This document shows positions 1 through 8,506 of a stretch of DNA of 64,000 nt, in pieces. This DNA comes from Actinomadura craniellae (lineage in GTDB: Bacteria; Actinomycetota; Actinomycetes; Streptosporangiales; Streptosporangiaceae): assembly GCF_003289645.1 (NCBI RefSeq), contig NZ_QLYX01000003.1:124001-188000 (forward strand), read 5' to 3'. The notes beneath the pieces are model-generated. The model made no database searches, was not told where the DNA came from, and saw only the letters and a program-made list of their open reading frames with translations. A program made the position numbers and the translations under genes. Each line of letters starts with the position of its first letter. Position 1 is the stretch's first letter.

Positions 1-252
1 GTGAAGCAGGCCCTCGCGCAGCGGCGCGGGGCCGGCGTGGGTCTCTACGGGGCGATCGAGATCCGGCACCTGGCCGGTCCGCTGCTGCTCGGCGAGACCT
101 ACCACGTCACGAGCACGGTGCGAGCGCTCGGGTGCACTCCCAAGACGGAGTACATGTGGACCGAAACCGTCGCCGGCCGCGGCGGCACCCCGGTGATCTC
201 GGTGTTGATGATGAGCCGGGTCATGAAGGCGTCCTCGGACCTGTACTCATGA
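1..252 (+). CDS. C-terminal fragment, possible hot-dog fold (MaoC-like) protein
   Basis: Only the last 83 codons are in the window; the reading frame is open to the left edge, so the GTG at base 1 is probably internal. The visible part looks like the final strands of a hot-dog domain (a G-E-T-Y-H-V-T-S-T-V segment followed by a hydrophobic strand containing V-I-S-V-L-M-M), as in MaoC-type hydratases and thioesterases. The stop overlaps the ATG of the next gene (ATGA), so it is translationally coupled to the CoA-transferase pair and likely belongs to the same catabolic operon. Family assignment is weak because the catalytic half is missing. Confidence 0.45.
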   Translation: MKQALAQRRGAGVGLYGAIEIRHLAGPLLLGETYHVTSTVRALGCTPKTEYMWTETVAGRGGTPVISVLMMSRVMKASSDLYS

Positions 253-1334
253 GCCGGCCGCCGCGGCGCGACCAGCCCCGCCCCGCCGCGCTGGGGCACC
301 TGAACGTCGTCGACCTGAGCTCGGGCGTGGCCGGCCAGTACTGCGGGAAGCTGATGGCCGGTTACGGCGCCGAGGTCACCCTGGTGGAGCCGGCCGAGGG
401 CACGCCGACGCGCCGGATGCCCCCGTTCGCCGCCACCGGCTCCCTCCTCTTCCGGCACCTCAACCAGGGCAAGGTGCCGGTGTCACTGCCCGCCGCGGAG
501 CCGGACCGGGACGCGCGGCTGCGCGCGCTCGTGGCCGGCGCCGACGTGGTCGTCCGGGACGCCACGACCGTCCTGCCCGCGCTCGGCCCCGGGACCGTGG
601 AATGCGTGGTGAGCGACTTCCCGGAGAGCGGGCCGTACGCCGGCTGGGGCGCCGACGAGATGGTGCACCAGGCCCTGTCGGGCTACATGAACGCGACCGG
701 CCGCAGCGACCGGCAGCCGCTGTACGGCGTCGGCCGGCGGGCCTACTACGCCTGTGGCACCACGGCCTTCGTGTCGGTGCTGGCGGCCCTGCACGAGCGG
801 CGCCGCTCCGGGCGCGGGCAGCGGGTCCGCGCCTCCGTCTTCGAGTCGATGGCCGCGATGGGTCAGAACTTCGTGACCCAGCACAGCTACAACGGCACGA
901 CCGAGAGCCGGGCGCGCTACACCGGCCTGCTGGCCACGCTGCGCTGCGCCGACGGCCACATCGTGATGTTCGCGATCCGCGATCCCGCGGCGGTGTGCCG
1001 CACGTTCGACGCCGAGCACCTCATCGACGACCCCCGCTTCGCCCAGCCCGGGTCGTTCATCCGCAACTGGGACGAGCTGGTGAAGGTCTTCCAGGACCGT
1101 GCGCTGCGGATGACGACCGAGGAGGTGGTGACCCGGGCGCAGGAACTGCGGATCAGTTGCGAGCGCGTCTGGACCCTGGAGGAACTGGTGTCAGCAGAGC
1201 AGTGGCGCGACCGGGGCGTCGTGCGCGGCGCGCGCACGGGGGCCGGGGAGCAGGCCCTCGGGCCGGTCTTCCGCATCTCCGGCTCCCCCTACCTCGCCGA
1301 CCGGCCCGGCCCGGGCCCGGGGGAGGCCCGGTGA
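249..1334 (+). CDS. Family III (CaiB/BaiF) CoA-transferase, non-catalytic-type subunit, module A
   Basis: A 361-residue CaiB/BaiF-type protein. The N-terminal Rossmann-like part (LNVVDLSSGVAGQYCGKLM, then a G-A-E-V-T-L-V-E-P strand) is typical of the family. Where active members carry a catalytic Asp before the A-x-x-x-x-x-x-A-L helix, this protein reads YYACGTTAFVSVLAAL, with no Asp. ATG at 249 is chosen over the upstream frame extension because it overlaps the previous stop and starts just before the conserved domain. The next gene starts inside its stop codon and encodes a homolog with the Asp, so the two probably form a heteromer moving CoA onto an acyl acid. Its closest relative in the window is the gene at 21467. 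Confidence 0.85.
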   Translation: MSRPPRRDQPRPAALGHLNVVDLSSGVAGQYCGKLMAGYGAEVTLVEPAEGTPTRRMPPFAATGSLLFRHLNQGKVPVSLPAAEPDRDARLRALVAGADVVVRDATTVLPALGPGTVECVVSDFPESGPYAGWGADEMVHQALSGYMNATGRSDRQPLYGVGRRAYYACGTTAFVSVLAALHERRRSGRGQRVRASVFESMAAMGQNFVTQHSYNGTTESRARYTGLLATLRCADGHIVMFAIRDPAAVCRTFDAEHLIDDPRFAQPGSFIRNWDELVKVFQDRALRMTTEEVVTRAQELRISCERVWTLEELVSAEQWRDRGVVRGARTGAGEQALGPVFRISGSPYLADRPGPGPGEAR

Positions 1335-2671
1335 CCGCCGGGGCCCGGCCGGAACCGGGAGGGCCCGGCCCGCTGGCCGGCGTCCGGGTGATCGACATGA
1401 CCACGGCGTGGGCGGGTCCGATGGCGACGCGCAGCCTGGCGTGGCTGGGGGCCGAGGTCATCAAGATAGAACCGCCGCGCCGTCCCGACGGCTGGCGCGG
1501 GTTCCTGACCGGCGGGCCACCCCACCACTACCCCGACCTCGACCCGGGCGAGAAACCCTACAACCGCAACCTCCTCTTCAACACGCAGGGCCACGACAAG
1601 CTCTCGCTGTCCCTGGACCTGAAGCTGCCCGGGGGCCTGGAGGTGCTGCGGCGCCTGGCCGCGGTGAGCGACGTCCTGGTCGCCAACTTCACCCCCGGCG
1701 TGCTCGACCGCCTCGGGATCGGCTACGCGGAGCTCGCCGCGATCAACGATCAGATCATCGTCGTGGAGATGCCGGCCTTCGGGTCGACCGGGCCCATGTC
1801 GACCCACCAGGGGATGGGGAAGACGATGGAGGCGGCGTGCGGCATGGCCTCGCTGATCGGGTACGGCGACGACGCGGAGCCCGTGCTCACCGGCCCGGCG
1901 ATCCTCGACCCGATCGGCGGGCTCAACGCGGCCGCGGCCGTGGTCACGGCCCTGGAACTGCGGGCGCACGACGGCGTCGGGTGCCACGTGGAGGTGCCGC
2001 AGACCGAGGCCGCGGCGCACTGGATCGGGGAGTTCGTGCTGGAGCAGCTCGAATCAGGCCGGTCGTTCACCCCCGACGGCAACCACGTGCCCGACGCCGC
2101 CCCGCACGAGGCGTTCCCGGCCGCGGGCGAGGACGAGTGGGTCGTCGTCGCGGTGCGCGGCGACGCGGAGTGGCAGGCCCTCTGCCGCGTCCTCGACCGC
2201 CCCGACCTCGCCGCCGACGAGCGCTTCGCGACGCTCGCGGGCCGGCTGGCCCACCAGGGCGAACTCGAGGAGGCGGTGGCGGCCTGGACCCGGACGCGCG
2301 ACCGGCGCGAGGCGGCCGAGACCCTGCAGGCCGCCGGCGTGCCCGCGGCCCCCGTGTGCGACGGGACCGACGTCGCCGCCGACCCCGGGCTGCACGCCTG
2401 CGGTTTCCTCACCACCCTGACCCACCCCGAGGCCGGCACCCACGTCTACCCCGGCCTGGCCTTCCGGCTCGACCGCACCCCCGGCGGGATGCGGCGGCCC
2501 GCCCCCGTCTTCGGCCAGCACAACGAGGCGGTGCTCACCGGCCTGCTCGGGATGACCGCCGAGGAGGTCGCCGGCCTGCGGGCGAGCGGAACGGTGACCG
2601 ACGAACCCGTGGTGGATGACCCGCCGCGCCGGGGCCCGCGCCGGGTCCGCCACGATCCAGCCCGCCGATGA
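1331..2671 (+). CDS. Family III CoA-transferase, catalytic-type subunit, module A
   Basis: A 446-residue CaiB/BaiF CoA-transferase starting at a GTG that overlaps the upstream TGA. The N-terminal motif is VRVIDMTTAWAGPMATRSL, followed by LGAEVIKIEPPRRPDGWRG. The expected catalytic Asp is present at about residue 193 (GPAILDPIGGLNAAAAVV). In this family that residue forms aspartyl-CoA anhydride and thioester intermediates. The protein is about 85 residues longer than its upstream partner, with an extra C-terminal region. It would transfer CoA between a donor acyl-CoA and the pathway acid, saving an ATP-dependent activation. It is paralogous along its whole length to the gene at 22579. Confidence 0.88.
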   Translation: MTAGARPEPGGPGPLAGVRVIDMTTAWAGPMATRSLAWLGAEVIKIEPPRRPDGWRGFLTGGPPHHYPDLDPGEKPYNRNLLFNTQGHDKLSLSLDLKLPGGLEVLRRLAAVSDVLVANFTPGVLDRLGIGYAELAAINDQIIVVEMPAFGSTGPMSTHQGMGKTMEAACGMASLIGYGDDAEPVLTGPAILDPIGGLNAAAAVVTALELRAHDGVGCHVEVPQTEAAAHWIGEFVLEQLESGRSFTPDGNHVPDAAPHEAFPAAGEDEWVVVAVRGDAEWQALCRVLDRPDLAADERFATLAGRLAHQGELEEAVAAWTRTRDRREAAETLQAAGVPAAPVCDGTDVAADPGLHACGFLTTLTHPEAGTHVYPGLAFRLDRTPGGMRRPAPVFGQHNEAVLTGLLGMTAEEVAGLRASGTVTDEPVVDDPPRRGPRRVRHDPARR

Positions 2672-2705
2672 CCCCGCCGCTGACCCACCGAGGAGAGGTG
2701 CCGCG

Positions 2706-3962
2706 ATGACCACCCACCAGACGGCGTACCGGGCCCTGCCGCCGACGGCGGCCGCCGTCGACCCGGGCCCGGAGGCCGAGGACTTCCGGCACGAGTTCCG
2801 TGCCTGGCTGAGCGAACACGCACCCCCGGAACTGCGCGGCGTCGGCTGGCCGGCCCCGCCGGGCAGCCCCCACACCGAGGCGCTCCGGGACTGGGGGAAG
2901 GTGCTCTGCGACGCCGGCTACATGTGCGTCTCCTGGCCCCGGGAATACGGTGGCCGGGGGCTGAGCCCCGTGGAAGTCGCGATCATGAACGAGGAGTTCG
3001 ACCGGGCGGGCGTCCCCCGGGTCACCCGGGGACGGGCCGAGACGACCGTCGGGCCGGCCGTCATCGCCCACGGCACCGAGGAACAGAAGGCGTACTTCCT
3101 CCCGCGGATCATCTCGGGGGAGCACGTGTACTGCCAGGGCTTCTCCGAACCGGGCGCCGGTTCGGACCTCGCCGGCCTGCGGACGTCGGGCGTGGTCGAG
3201 GGGGACGAACTCGTCATCACCGGCCAGAAGGTGTGGACCTCCGGTTACTACGAGTCCACCATGATGTTCTGCCTGGTCCGCACCGATCCGGACGCACCCA
3301 AGCACGCCGGCATCAGCTACGTCCTTCTCCCCGTCGCCGAGAACGGGCCGGGCACCGGCGTCGAGTTCCGGCCGATCCGCCAGCTCACCGGCCGCTCGGG
3401 CTTCGCCGAGACCTTCCTCGACGGGGCGCGGGTGCCCCTGTTCAACGTCATCGGCGGTCTCCACCAGGGGTGGCGGGTCACGGTGACCACCCTCGGGCAC
3501 GAGCGGGGGAACCGGGCGACGATCGCCCACGTCGCCTACGCGCGTGACTTCTGGGCCCTGGTCGAGGAGGTACGGGCCCGTGGCCTGGCCGGCGACCCGG
3601 CCGTCCGGGAGAAGCTGGCCTGGGCCTGGACCCAGATCGAGACCATGCGGTTCTCCGGTCTCCACCTGCTCGCGGCCCTGGCCGCGGGGCAGGATCCGAC
3701 CACCCGGGCCGAGAACGGCTCCGTCACCAAGATCAGGTGGTCGGAGTACGCCCGCGGGTTCGGTGAGCTGGCCCTGGACCTGCTGGGTCCCGAGGCCCTC
3801 ACCGCCGGGGGCGCGGGCGAGGACGGGCTGGGGTACTGGCAGGAGCAGTTCCTCTCGTCCCGGTCGGGGACGATCTGGGGCGGCACCGCGGAAGTACAGC
3901 GCAACATCATCGCGGAGCGGGTCCTGGGGCTCCCCAAGGAGAGCAGGGGGATGGGCCGATGA
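2706..3962 (+). CDS. Acyl-CoA dehydrogenase, large subunit, module A
   Basis: A 418-residue flavoprotein of the acyl-CoA dehydrogenase family. Visible marks are YCQGFSEPGAGSDLAGLRT (acyl-CoA and FAD contact loop), a WTSGYYES segment near FAD, and the C-terminal IWGGTAEVQRNIIAERVLG. In MCAD-type enzymes the last motif is YEGT with a catalytic Glu; here Glu is replaced by Gly, as in many actinobacterial heteromeric dehydrogenases. ATG 2706 follows a good GGAGAGG site. The stop overlaps the start of the small-subunit gene (ATGA), which supports a two-protein enzyme such as the alpha2beta2 FadE pairs of steroid catabolism. It introduces the alpha,beta double bond. Confidence 0.88.
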   Translation: MTTHQTAYRALPPTAAAVDPGPEAEDFRHEFRAWLSEHAPPELRGVGWPAPPGSPHTEALRDWGKVLCDAGYMCVSWPREYGGRGLSPVEVAIMNEEFDRAGVPRVTRGRAETTVGPAVIAHGTEEQKAYFLPRIISGEHVYCQGFSEPGAGSDLAGLRTSGVVEGDELVITGQKVWTSGYYESTMMFCLVRTDPDAPKHAGISYVLLPVAENGPGTGVEFRPIRQLTGRSGFAETFLDGARVPLFNVIGGLHQGWRVTVTTLGHERGNRATIAHVAYARDFWALVEEVRARGLAGDPAVREKLAWAWTQIETMRFSGLHLLAALAAGQDPTTRAENGSVTKIRWSEYARGFGELALDLLGPEALTAGGAGEDGLGYWQEQFLSSRSGTIWGGTAEVQRNIIAERVLGLPKESRGMGR

Positions 3963-5077
3963 GCCTCGCCGTCACCGCCGAGCAGGAGGACCTGCGGGCC
4001 GCCGTCGGCCGGTTCCTCGACTCCCGCGCACCGCTGTCGCGCACCCGCGAGCTGATGGAGCGGCCGGTGCCGCACGACCCGGAGACCTGGCGTGCCCTGG
4101 CCGTCGAACTCGGCGTGCAGGGCATCGGCGTGCCCGAGGAGCACGGCGGCAGCGGGATCGACGTGCAGGCGCTCGCGCACGTCTTCGAGGAGACCGGCCG
4201 GGTGCTCCTCCCGGGCCCCCTGCTGGCGACGCTCGGCCTGGCGGTCCCCCTCCTGCTGGCCAGCGGTGACAGCGCCGCCCAGGCCCGGTACCTGCCCGGC
4301 ATCGCCGCCGGGGAGACCGTCGCCACGGTCGGCTGGCTCGCGCCCGGGGCGGCGTGGGACACGGTCGGCGGCGCCGCGACCGCGGTCCCGCGTCCGCGTT
4401 CCGGATGGGCCCTCGACGGCCGGGTGGCCCTGGTACTCGACGGGCTCGCCGCGGACCTGTGCCTGGTGGTGGCCGACACGCCGGCCGGCCCGTCGGTGTT
4501 CGCCGTCGACACCACGGGACCCGGCGTGGACCGGCACCGGGTGCGGGCGCTCGACCCGACACGGGGACTCGCCGAGTTCGTCCTGGACGGCGCGCCGGGC
4601 TCCCGGGTGGGCGAGGAGGGAGCCGGGAGTGCCCTGCTCGCCGCGGCCCGCGACCAGGCGTGCGTGCTGCTGGCCGCGGAGATGGTGGGCGCCGCCCAGG
4701 CGTGCCTGGACATGGCCGTGGCCTACGCGCGGCAGCGTGAGCAGTTCGGCCGCCCGATCGGCTCCTTCCAGGCGATCAAACACAAGTGCGCCGAGGTTCT
4801 GGTCGAGATCGAGGGCGCGCGCTCCTGCGCCCGGTACGCCGCGTGGGCGTGCGGCGCCAGCCCGGAGGAGGTGCCCACGGTGGCCGCCCTGGCGAAGGCG
4901 GCGGCCGCCGAGGCGTTCTTCCGCGCCGCCGCGGACGGCCTGCAGATCCACGGCGGGATCGGCTTCACCTGGGAGCACGACGCGCACCTGTTCCTCAAGC
5001 GGGCCAAGGCGTGCCAGGTGCTGTTCGGTGACACCAGGGCCTTCCGGCTGCGGCTGGCGGACCGGCTGGGCATCTGA
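3959..5077 (+). CDS. Acyl-CoA dehydrogenase, small subunit, module A
   Basis: A 372-residue acyl-CoA dehydrogenase homolog starting MSLAVTAEQEDL. It has the EHGGSGIDVQ N-terminal helix signature, the REQFGRPIGSFQAIKHK FAD and dimer segment, and the C-terminal QIHGGIGFTWEHDAHLF motif of FadE-type small subunits. No EGT catalytic motif is seen, and which subunit supplies the base cannot be decided by eye. It overlaps its partner by 4 nt and is the last gene of the operon, followed by a strong hairpin. Its paralog is the gene at 25148. In heteromeric enzymes of this kind each subunit retains part of the FAD and substrate site. Confidence 0.86.
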   Translation: MSLAVTAEQEDLRAAVGRFLDSRAPLSRTRELMERPVPHDPETWRALAVELGVQGIGVPEEHGGSGIDVQALAHVFEETGRVLLPGPLLATLGLAVPLLLASGDSAAQARYLPGIAAGETVATVGWLAPGAAWDTVGGAATAVPRPRSGWALDGRVALVLDGLAADLCLVVADTPAGPSVFAVDTTGPGVDRHRVRALDPTRGLAEFVLDGAPGSRVGEEGAGSALLAAARDQACVLLAAEMVGAAQACLDMAVAYARQREQFGRPIGSFQAIKHKCAEVLVEIEGARSCARYAAWACGASPEEVPTVAALAKAAAAEAFFRAAADGLQIHGGIGFTWEHDAHLFLKRAKACQVLFGDTRAFRLRLADRLGI

Positions 5078-5085
5078 CGGGAGAC

Positions 5086-5110
5086 GCCGTACCCGGGCCC
5101 CGGGTACGGC
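5086..5110. terminator. Perfect GC-rich hairpin between convergent operons
   Basis: An 11-bp perfect stem (GCCGTACCCGG / CCGGGTACGGC) with a 3-nt loop starts 9 nt after the dehydrogenase stop and lies before the 3' end of the opposing TetR gene. There is no U-tract, as is common in high-GC actinomycetes. A second, imperfect GC-rich inverted repeat lies at about 5138-5165. Together they probably terminate both converging transcripts. Confidence 0.7.
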
Positions 5111-5182
5111 ACCCCTCAGTGGCAGATCACGTCCACCACCGGAGCCGGGCTCTCGGCCCGGGGCTCCGGGCACGGCACCCCC

Positions 5183-5854
5183 TCAGTGCTTCTCGTCGTC
5201 CCGGACGACGAGTTGCATGCCGGCGGCGCTCGCCAGCAGCGGCCGCATCCGCTCCAGCACCTCGAGCATCGCCGCGACCTGCTCGCGCGCCGCCCGTGCC
5301 GTGCGCTGCTTGGCGATCTCGCGGCGGGCTTCGCCGATGTAGCTGGTGACCAGCCACACCAGCACCCGGTTCACCGGCTCGTCGGTGGCGCCGAGGAGCC
5401 GGAAGTTGCGGTTGAGCCACGCCCGGCCGCTGCGTCGCTGCTCTTCGGAGAAGCCGGGAGGGGTGTCACCGACCTGGAAGATGCGCACGAGGTCGCGCCG
5501 GGACCAGGTGGCCTCAAGGTAGGCGCGCGACCCGGCGACGAGCAGGTCGAAAGGGTCGGTGACACCCGCGGCCTGCGCGTCGACCACGCCCTGGTGCACG
5601 ATCGCGACCTGCTCGTCGCGGTGGCGCTCCCACAGCGCCAGGAAGAGATCGGTCTTGCTGCCGAAGTGGTGGTAGATGCTGCCGACGCTCGCCCCCGACT
5701 GCTCGACGACCTCGCTGATGCTGGCCTCGGTGAAGCCCTGGCGCGCGAAGACGTGCCGGGCGGCGTCGAGGATCTCGGCACGTACGGTTTCGGTCGAGCG
5801 CCACTTCCGCGTGCCACCGTCGGGTGACGCGCCTGAGGTGGTCTGTCGTGGCAT
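5183..5854 (-). CDS. TetR family regulator of the hydratase/aldolase operon
   Basis: A 223-residue TetR-type repressor. The N-terminal helix-turn-helix is clear (ILDAARHVFARQGFTEASIS, then GASVGSIYHHFGSKTDLFLA); the C-terminal ligand domain is of the general TetR_C kind. It is the last gene of a minus-strand operon with the MaoC hydratase, thiolase-like aldolase and DUF35 genes. The operon promoter carries paired palindromes (8507-8615), so autoregulation with an acyl-CoA inducer is a reasonable inference, as for KstR and FadR-type regulators. The gap to the upstream DUF35 gene is 53 nt. Confidence 0.85.
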   Translation of the reverse strand: MPRQTTSGASPDGGTRKWRSTETVRAEILDAARHVFARQGFTEASISEVVEQSGASVGSIYHHFGSKTDLFLALWERHRDEQVAIVHQGVVDAQAAGVTDPFDLLVAGSRAYLEATWSRRDLVRIFQVGDTPPGFSEEQRRSGRAWLNRNFRLLGATDEPVNRVLVWLVTSYIGEARREIAKQRTARAAREQVAAMLEVLERMRPLLASAAGMQLVVRDDEKH

Positions 5855-5907
5855 CGGGAAGCCCTGTTCGTGTCAGGTCGTGGCCGCGGAGAACGGCGCA
5901 GATCAGG

Positions 5908-6366
5908 CTACGGGACGGAGTCCCGGCCCTCGTCCGGTACGAAGACGGGCACGCTGAGGCCGTCGTGGTCCTCCCACCCCACCCGTACCCGCATCCCGAC
6001 CCGGATCGCCTCGGGGTCCGCATCGACCTGGGCCAGCATGCGGAAGCCCTCATCGAGATCGACGAAGCCCACCACGTAGGGCAGTTGCGAGCGGAAGAAC
6101 GGGTGGCCGTGCCGGCGGAGCACCGTGTAGCTGTAGACGCCGCCGGCGCCGGCGGACTCCCGCCACTCCCCGCCGGGTTCGAGCGCGTCGGGCCCGACCA
6201 GCCTCGGGTAGAAGACCGGACGGCCCGACGCGCCGACCTGGTAGAGCAGGCGGTGCTCGGCGGTCGCCCGCCACCAGGGTTCGGTGTCGGGCTCGGGGAA
6301 GAGCGGCAACGGCCGCTGCGGGGCCGGCCGTTCGGCGCGGGACGTGCCCGTGGTGTCGGTGCTCAT
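5908..6366 (-). CDS. DUF35/OB-fold acyl-CoA-associated protein without zinc cysteines
   Basis: A 152-residue DUF35-type protein (rubredoxin-like ribbon plus OB fold). The OB part is visible as YSYTVLRRHGHPFF, PYVVGFVDLDEGFRMLAQV and GMRVRVGWEDHDG. The N-terminal ribbon region (LLYQVGASGRPVFYPR) contains none of the usual four cysteines; the whole protein has no Cys. DUF35 proteins commonly pair with thiolase-like enzymes and hydratases, for example the Ltp2/ChsH2-DUF35 retro-aldolase of cholesterol catabolism. Here the gene sits 11 nt after a thiolase-like gene and downstream of a MaoC gene, which fits that role. ATG 6366 is chosen because the frame upstream is only a shadow of the thiolase gene. 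Confidence 0.78.
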   Translation of the reverse strand: MSTDTTGTSRAERPAPQRPLPLFPEPDTEPWWRATAEHRLLYQVGASGRPVFYPRLVGPDALEPGGEWRESAGAGGVYSYTVLRRHGHPFFRSQLPYVVGFVDLDEGFRMLAQVDADPEAIRVGMRVRVGWEDHDGLSVPVFVPDEGRDSVP

Positions 6367-6377
6367 CGACGTTCTCC

Positions 6378-7559
6378 TCAGTCCTTGCCCAGGATGATCG
6401 TGCCGGCGGCGTGCCGGGTGCCGAGAAGGCCGCCGTTGCCGTGGGCGATGGCATGGCGGGCGCCGGGCACCTGCGACGTCGATTCCCCGCGCAGCTGCCG
6501 GGTCGCCTCGATCAGCAGGAAGATCCCGCGCATCCCGGGGTGGTTGGAGGACAACCCGCCGCCGTCGGTGTTGAGCGCGGGAGCACCGGGCCGGTCCCAG
6601 CGCAGGCGGCCGCCCACCGCGAAGGTCCCGCCGCCGCCCTTCTCGGCGAAGCCGAGGTCTTCCAGGAGCGTCAGGACGGTGATGGTGAAGGAGTCGTAGA
6701 TCATGGCGATGTCGATGTCGGTGGGTGCCAGGCCCGCCTCGGCGAACGCGGCCGGGCCCGAGCGCGCGGCCGCGCTGGTGGTGATGTCCCGGTCGTTGCC
6801 GGGGTAGCCCACGGCCTCGCCGGCTCCCAGCAGCCACACCGGTGGGTGGCGCAGGTCCCGGGCGACGTCGTCGGCGACGATCACGACCGCGCCGCCGCCG
6901 TCGGAGACCATGCAGCACTCCAGTAGGTGGAGCGGGTCGGCGATCTGGCGGGAGGACAGCACGTCGTCGATGGTGATCTCGCCGGTGTGGCGGATTCCCA
7001 GCGACTTCAGCGCGGCCACCGCCTCGGGGTTGCGCACGGCGTGCGCCCGGGCGGTCACGGCGATCTCGGCGAGCTGTTCCGGCGTCGTGCCGTACTCGTG
7101 CATGTGGCGGCGGGCCACGAGCGCGTAGTTGGCGATCAGGTTGAGGCCGTACGGTGTTTCCATCGAGCTCGCCGGGGTGGCCTGGCCGGCGCGCCCTCCC
7201 GTTCCGATCGCCCGGGACTCGCTCCGGGCGGTCGAGCCGTAGGTGAGCAGGGCGACCCGGGCCCGGCCGGCCGCGATGTCGCGCATGGCGTGTGCGGCGT
7301 GGAACTCGTACGAGCTGCCGCCGACCGCGGTGGTGTCGATCACCCGGGGGGTGACGCCGAAGTACTCGGCGACGGCGATTCCCGACATAGGCCCCACCTC
7401 ACCGGCGTCGTACAGGGCGTCGACGTCGGACCAGTGCAGCCCGGCGTCGGCGAGGGCCCGTCCCGCGGAGACGGCCTTGATCTGCAGCCTGCTCATGCCG
7501 GGTGTCAGGCGGTCCGGGTACTCGTGGATGCCGGCGATGGCTGCTCGGCGGAGGGACAC
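6378..7559 (-). CDS. Thiolase-like protein (lipid-transfer-protein type, probable acyl-CoA retro-aldolase)
   Basis: A 393-residue thiolase-fold protein of the SCP-x/Ltp group. Group features are the N-terminal RRAAIAGIHEYPDR, the VGGSSYEFHAAHAM helix where ordinary thiolases carry their nucleophilic Cys, the IYDSFTITVLTLLEDLGF segment, and the NTDGGGLSSNHPG loop replacing the usual C-N-x-H-G region. Loss of the Cys nucleophile with retention of the YDSFT segment is typical of Ltp-type aldolases that cleave tertiary 3-hydroxyacyl-CoAs. Its operon partners (MaoC hydratase upstream, DUF35 downstream) match a hydratase/retro-aldolase unit. A conventional thiolase role cannot be excluded from sequence alone. 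Confidence 0.82.
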   Translation of the reverse strand: MSLRRAAIAGIHEYPDRLTPGMSRLQIKAVSAGRALADAGLHWSDVDALYDAGEVGPMSGIAVAEYFGVTPRVIDTTAVGGSSYEFHAAHAMRDIAAGRARVALLTYGSTARSESRAIGTGGRAGQATPASSMETPYGLNLIANYALVARRHMHEYGTTPEQLAEIAVTARAHAVRNPEAVAALKSLGIRHTGEITIDDVLSSRQIADPLHLLECCMVSDGGGAVVIVADDVARDLRHPPVWLLGAGEAVGYPGNDRDITTSAAARSGPAAFAEAGLAPTDIDIAMIYDSFTITVLTLLEDLGFAEKGGGGTFAVGGRLRWDRPGAPALNTDGGGLSSNHPGMRGIFLLIEATRQLRGESTSQVPGARHAIAHGNGGLLGTRHAAGTIILGKD

Positions 7560-7571
7560 GGGGACCTCGTC

Positions 7572-8450
7572 TCAGGAGTGGTGCGCGACGCCGCGGTCGA
7601 TGACGACCGTGCCGTTCTCGGTCTGGGTCTGGAACAGGGCGCGGCCCTCGCCGTCCCGCCAGAGGTTCACCACGAGCACGTCGCCGGGGAGGACGGGGCG
7701 GCTGAAGCGGCCGTACATGGCGTGGAACCTGGCCGGGTCGGAGTCGCACAGCGTGTGCAGCAGCGCCCGGCCGGTGAAGCCGTAGGTGCACAGGCCGTGC
7801 AGGATCGGGCGCTCGAAGCCGCCGCGCGCGGCGAAGGCGGGATCGGAGTGCAGGGGGTTGCGGTCACCGCTGAGCCGGTAGAGCAGTGCCTGGTCGGGCC
7901 GTGTGCGGTAGACGACCTGGTGGTCGGGTTCCCGTTCGGGCCGGGTCCAGGGCTCGTCGCCCGGCAGCGGGTGGTCGCCGGAGCGCTCGGCCGACACCGA
8001 GCCGGAGCCTCCCTCGCCCATGATGAAGGCGCCGCTGCGGGCGGTGATGAGCGGCCGGCCGTCGTCGTCGGTGGCGGTGCTCTCCGTGCGGACGAGCGCC
8101 CCCCGCCCCTTGTCGAGCATGTCGGTGACCGTGGAGGTCACCCGCACCGAGCCGGCCACGGGCAGTGGCCGGTGGAGGCGGAACGCCTGCTCGGCGTGCA
8201 CCAGCCGGGCGGGGTCGAAGTCGCCCAGCCGGCGGCGTGGGCCGCCGCGCGCCTGTGCGGCCAGGACGGCGAACGTGGGCAGCACCTGCTGGTCGATCCC
8301 TCCGGTGTTCTCCGTGGTGAACGCCAGTTCCTGCTGCGGGTCCGCCGCCCCGGCCCCGACGCCGAGCGCGTACAGCAGCGCGTCGGTGCCGTCCCATGAG
8401 CGGGTCGCCGGCTCGCCCGGGACTCCGACGAGCGCGTGATCGAGCGCCAT
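7572..8450 (-). CDS. MaoC-type (R)-specific 2-enoyl-CoA hydratase (double hot-dog)
   Basis: A 292-residue double hot-dog protein of the hydratase-2 type. The hydratase-2 signature is in the C-terminal half: a YRLSGDRNPLHSDPAFA segment with the Asp-His pair, followed by FERPILHGLCTYGFTGRAL. The N-terminal half is the degenerate substrate-binding hot-dog, as in the hydratase domain of peroxisomal multifunctional enzyme 2. It would hydrate the enoyl-CoA made by the dehydrogenase pairs. It is the first gene of the four-gene minus-strand operon and is divergent from the ligase at 8661, with the operator region between them. Confidence 0.87.
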   Translation of the reverse strand: MALDHALVGVPGEPATRSWDGTDALLYALGVGAGAADPQQELAFTTENTGGIDQQVLPTFAVLAAQARGGPRRRLGDFDPARLVHAEQAFRLHRPLPVAGSVRVTSTVTDMLDKGRGALVRTESTATDDDGRPLITARSGAFIMGEGGSGSVSAERSGDHPLPGDEPWTRPEREPDHQVVYRTRPDQALLYRLSGDRNPLHSDPAFAARGGFERPILHGLCTYGFTGRALLHTLCDSDPARFHAMYGRFSRPVLPGDVLVVNLWRDGEGRALFQTQTENGTVVIDRGVAHHS

Positions 8451-8506
8451 CCCTCGGCTCCTCTCGGTTCGTCGGGCACCGTCGCGTGGTTCGGCCCGAT
8501 CCGCCT

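Noticed and set aside
1408-2619. 403-residue plus-strand ORF inside the second CoA-transferase gene
   Set aside because: Arg/Gly/Pro-rich composition with no motifs; a typical high-GC frame shadow.
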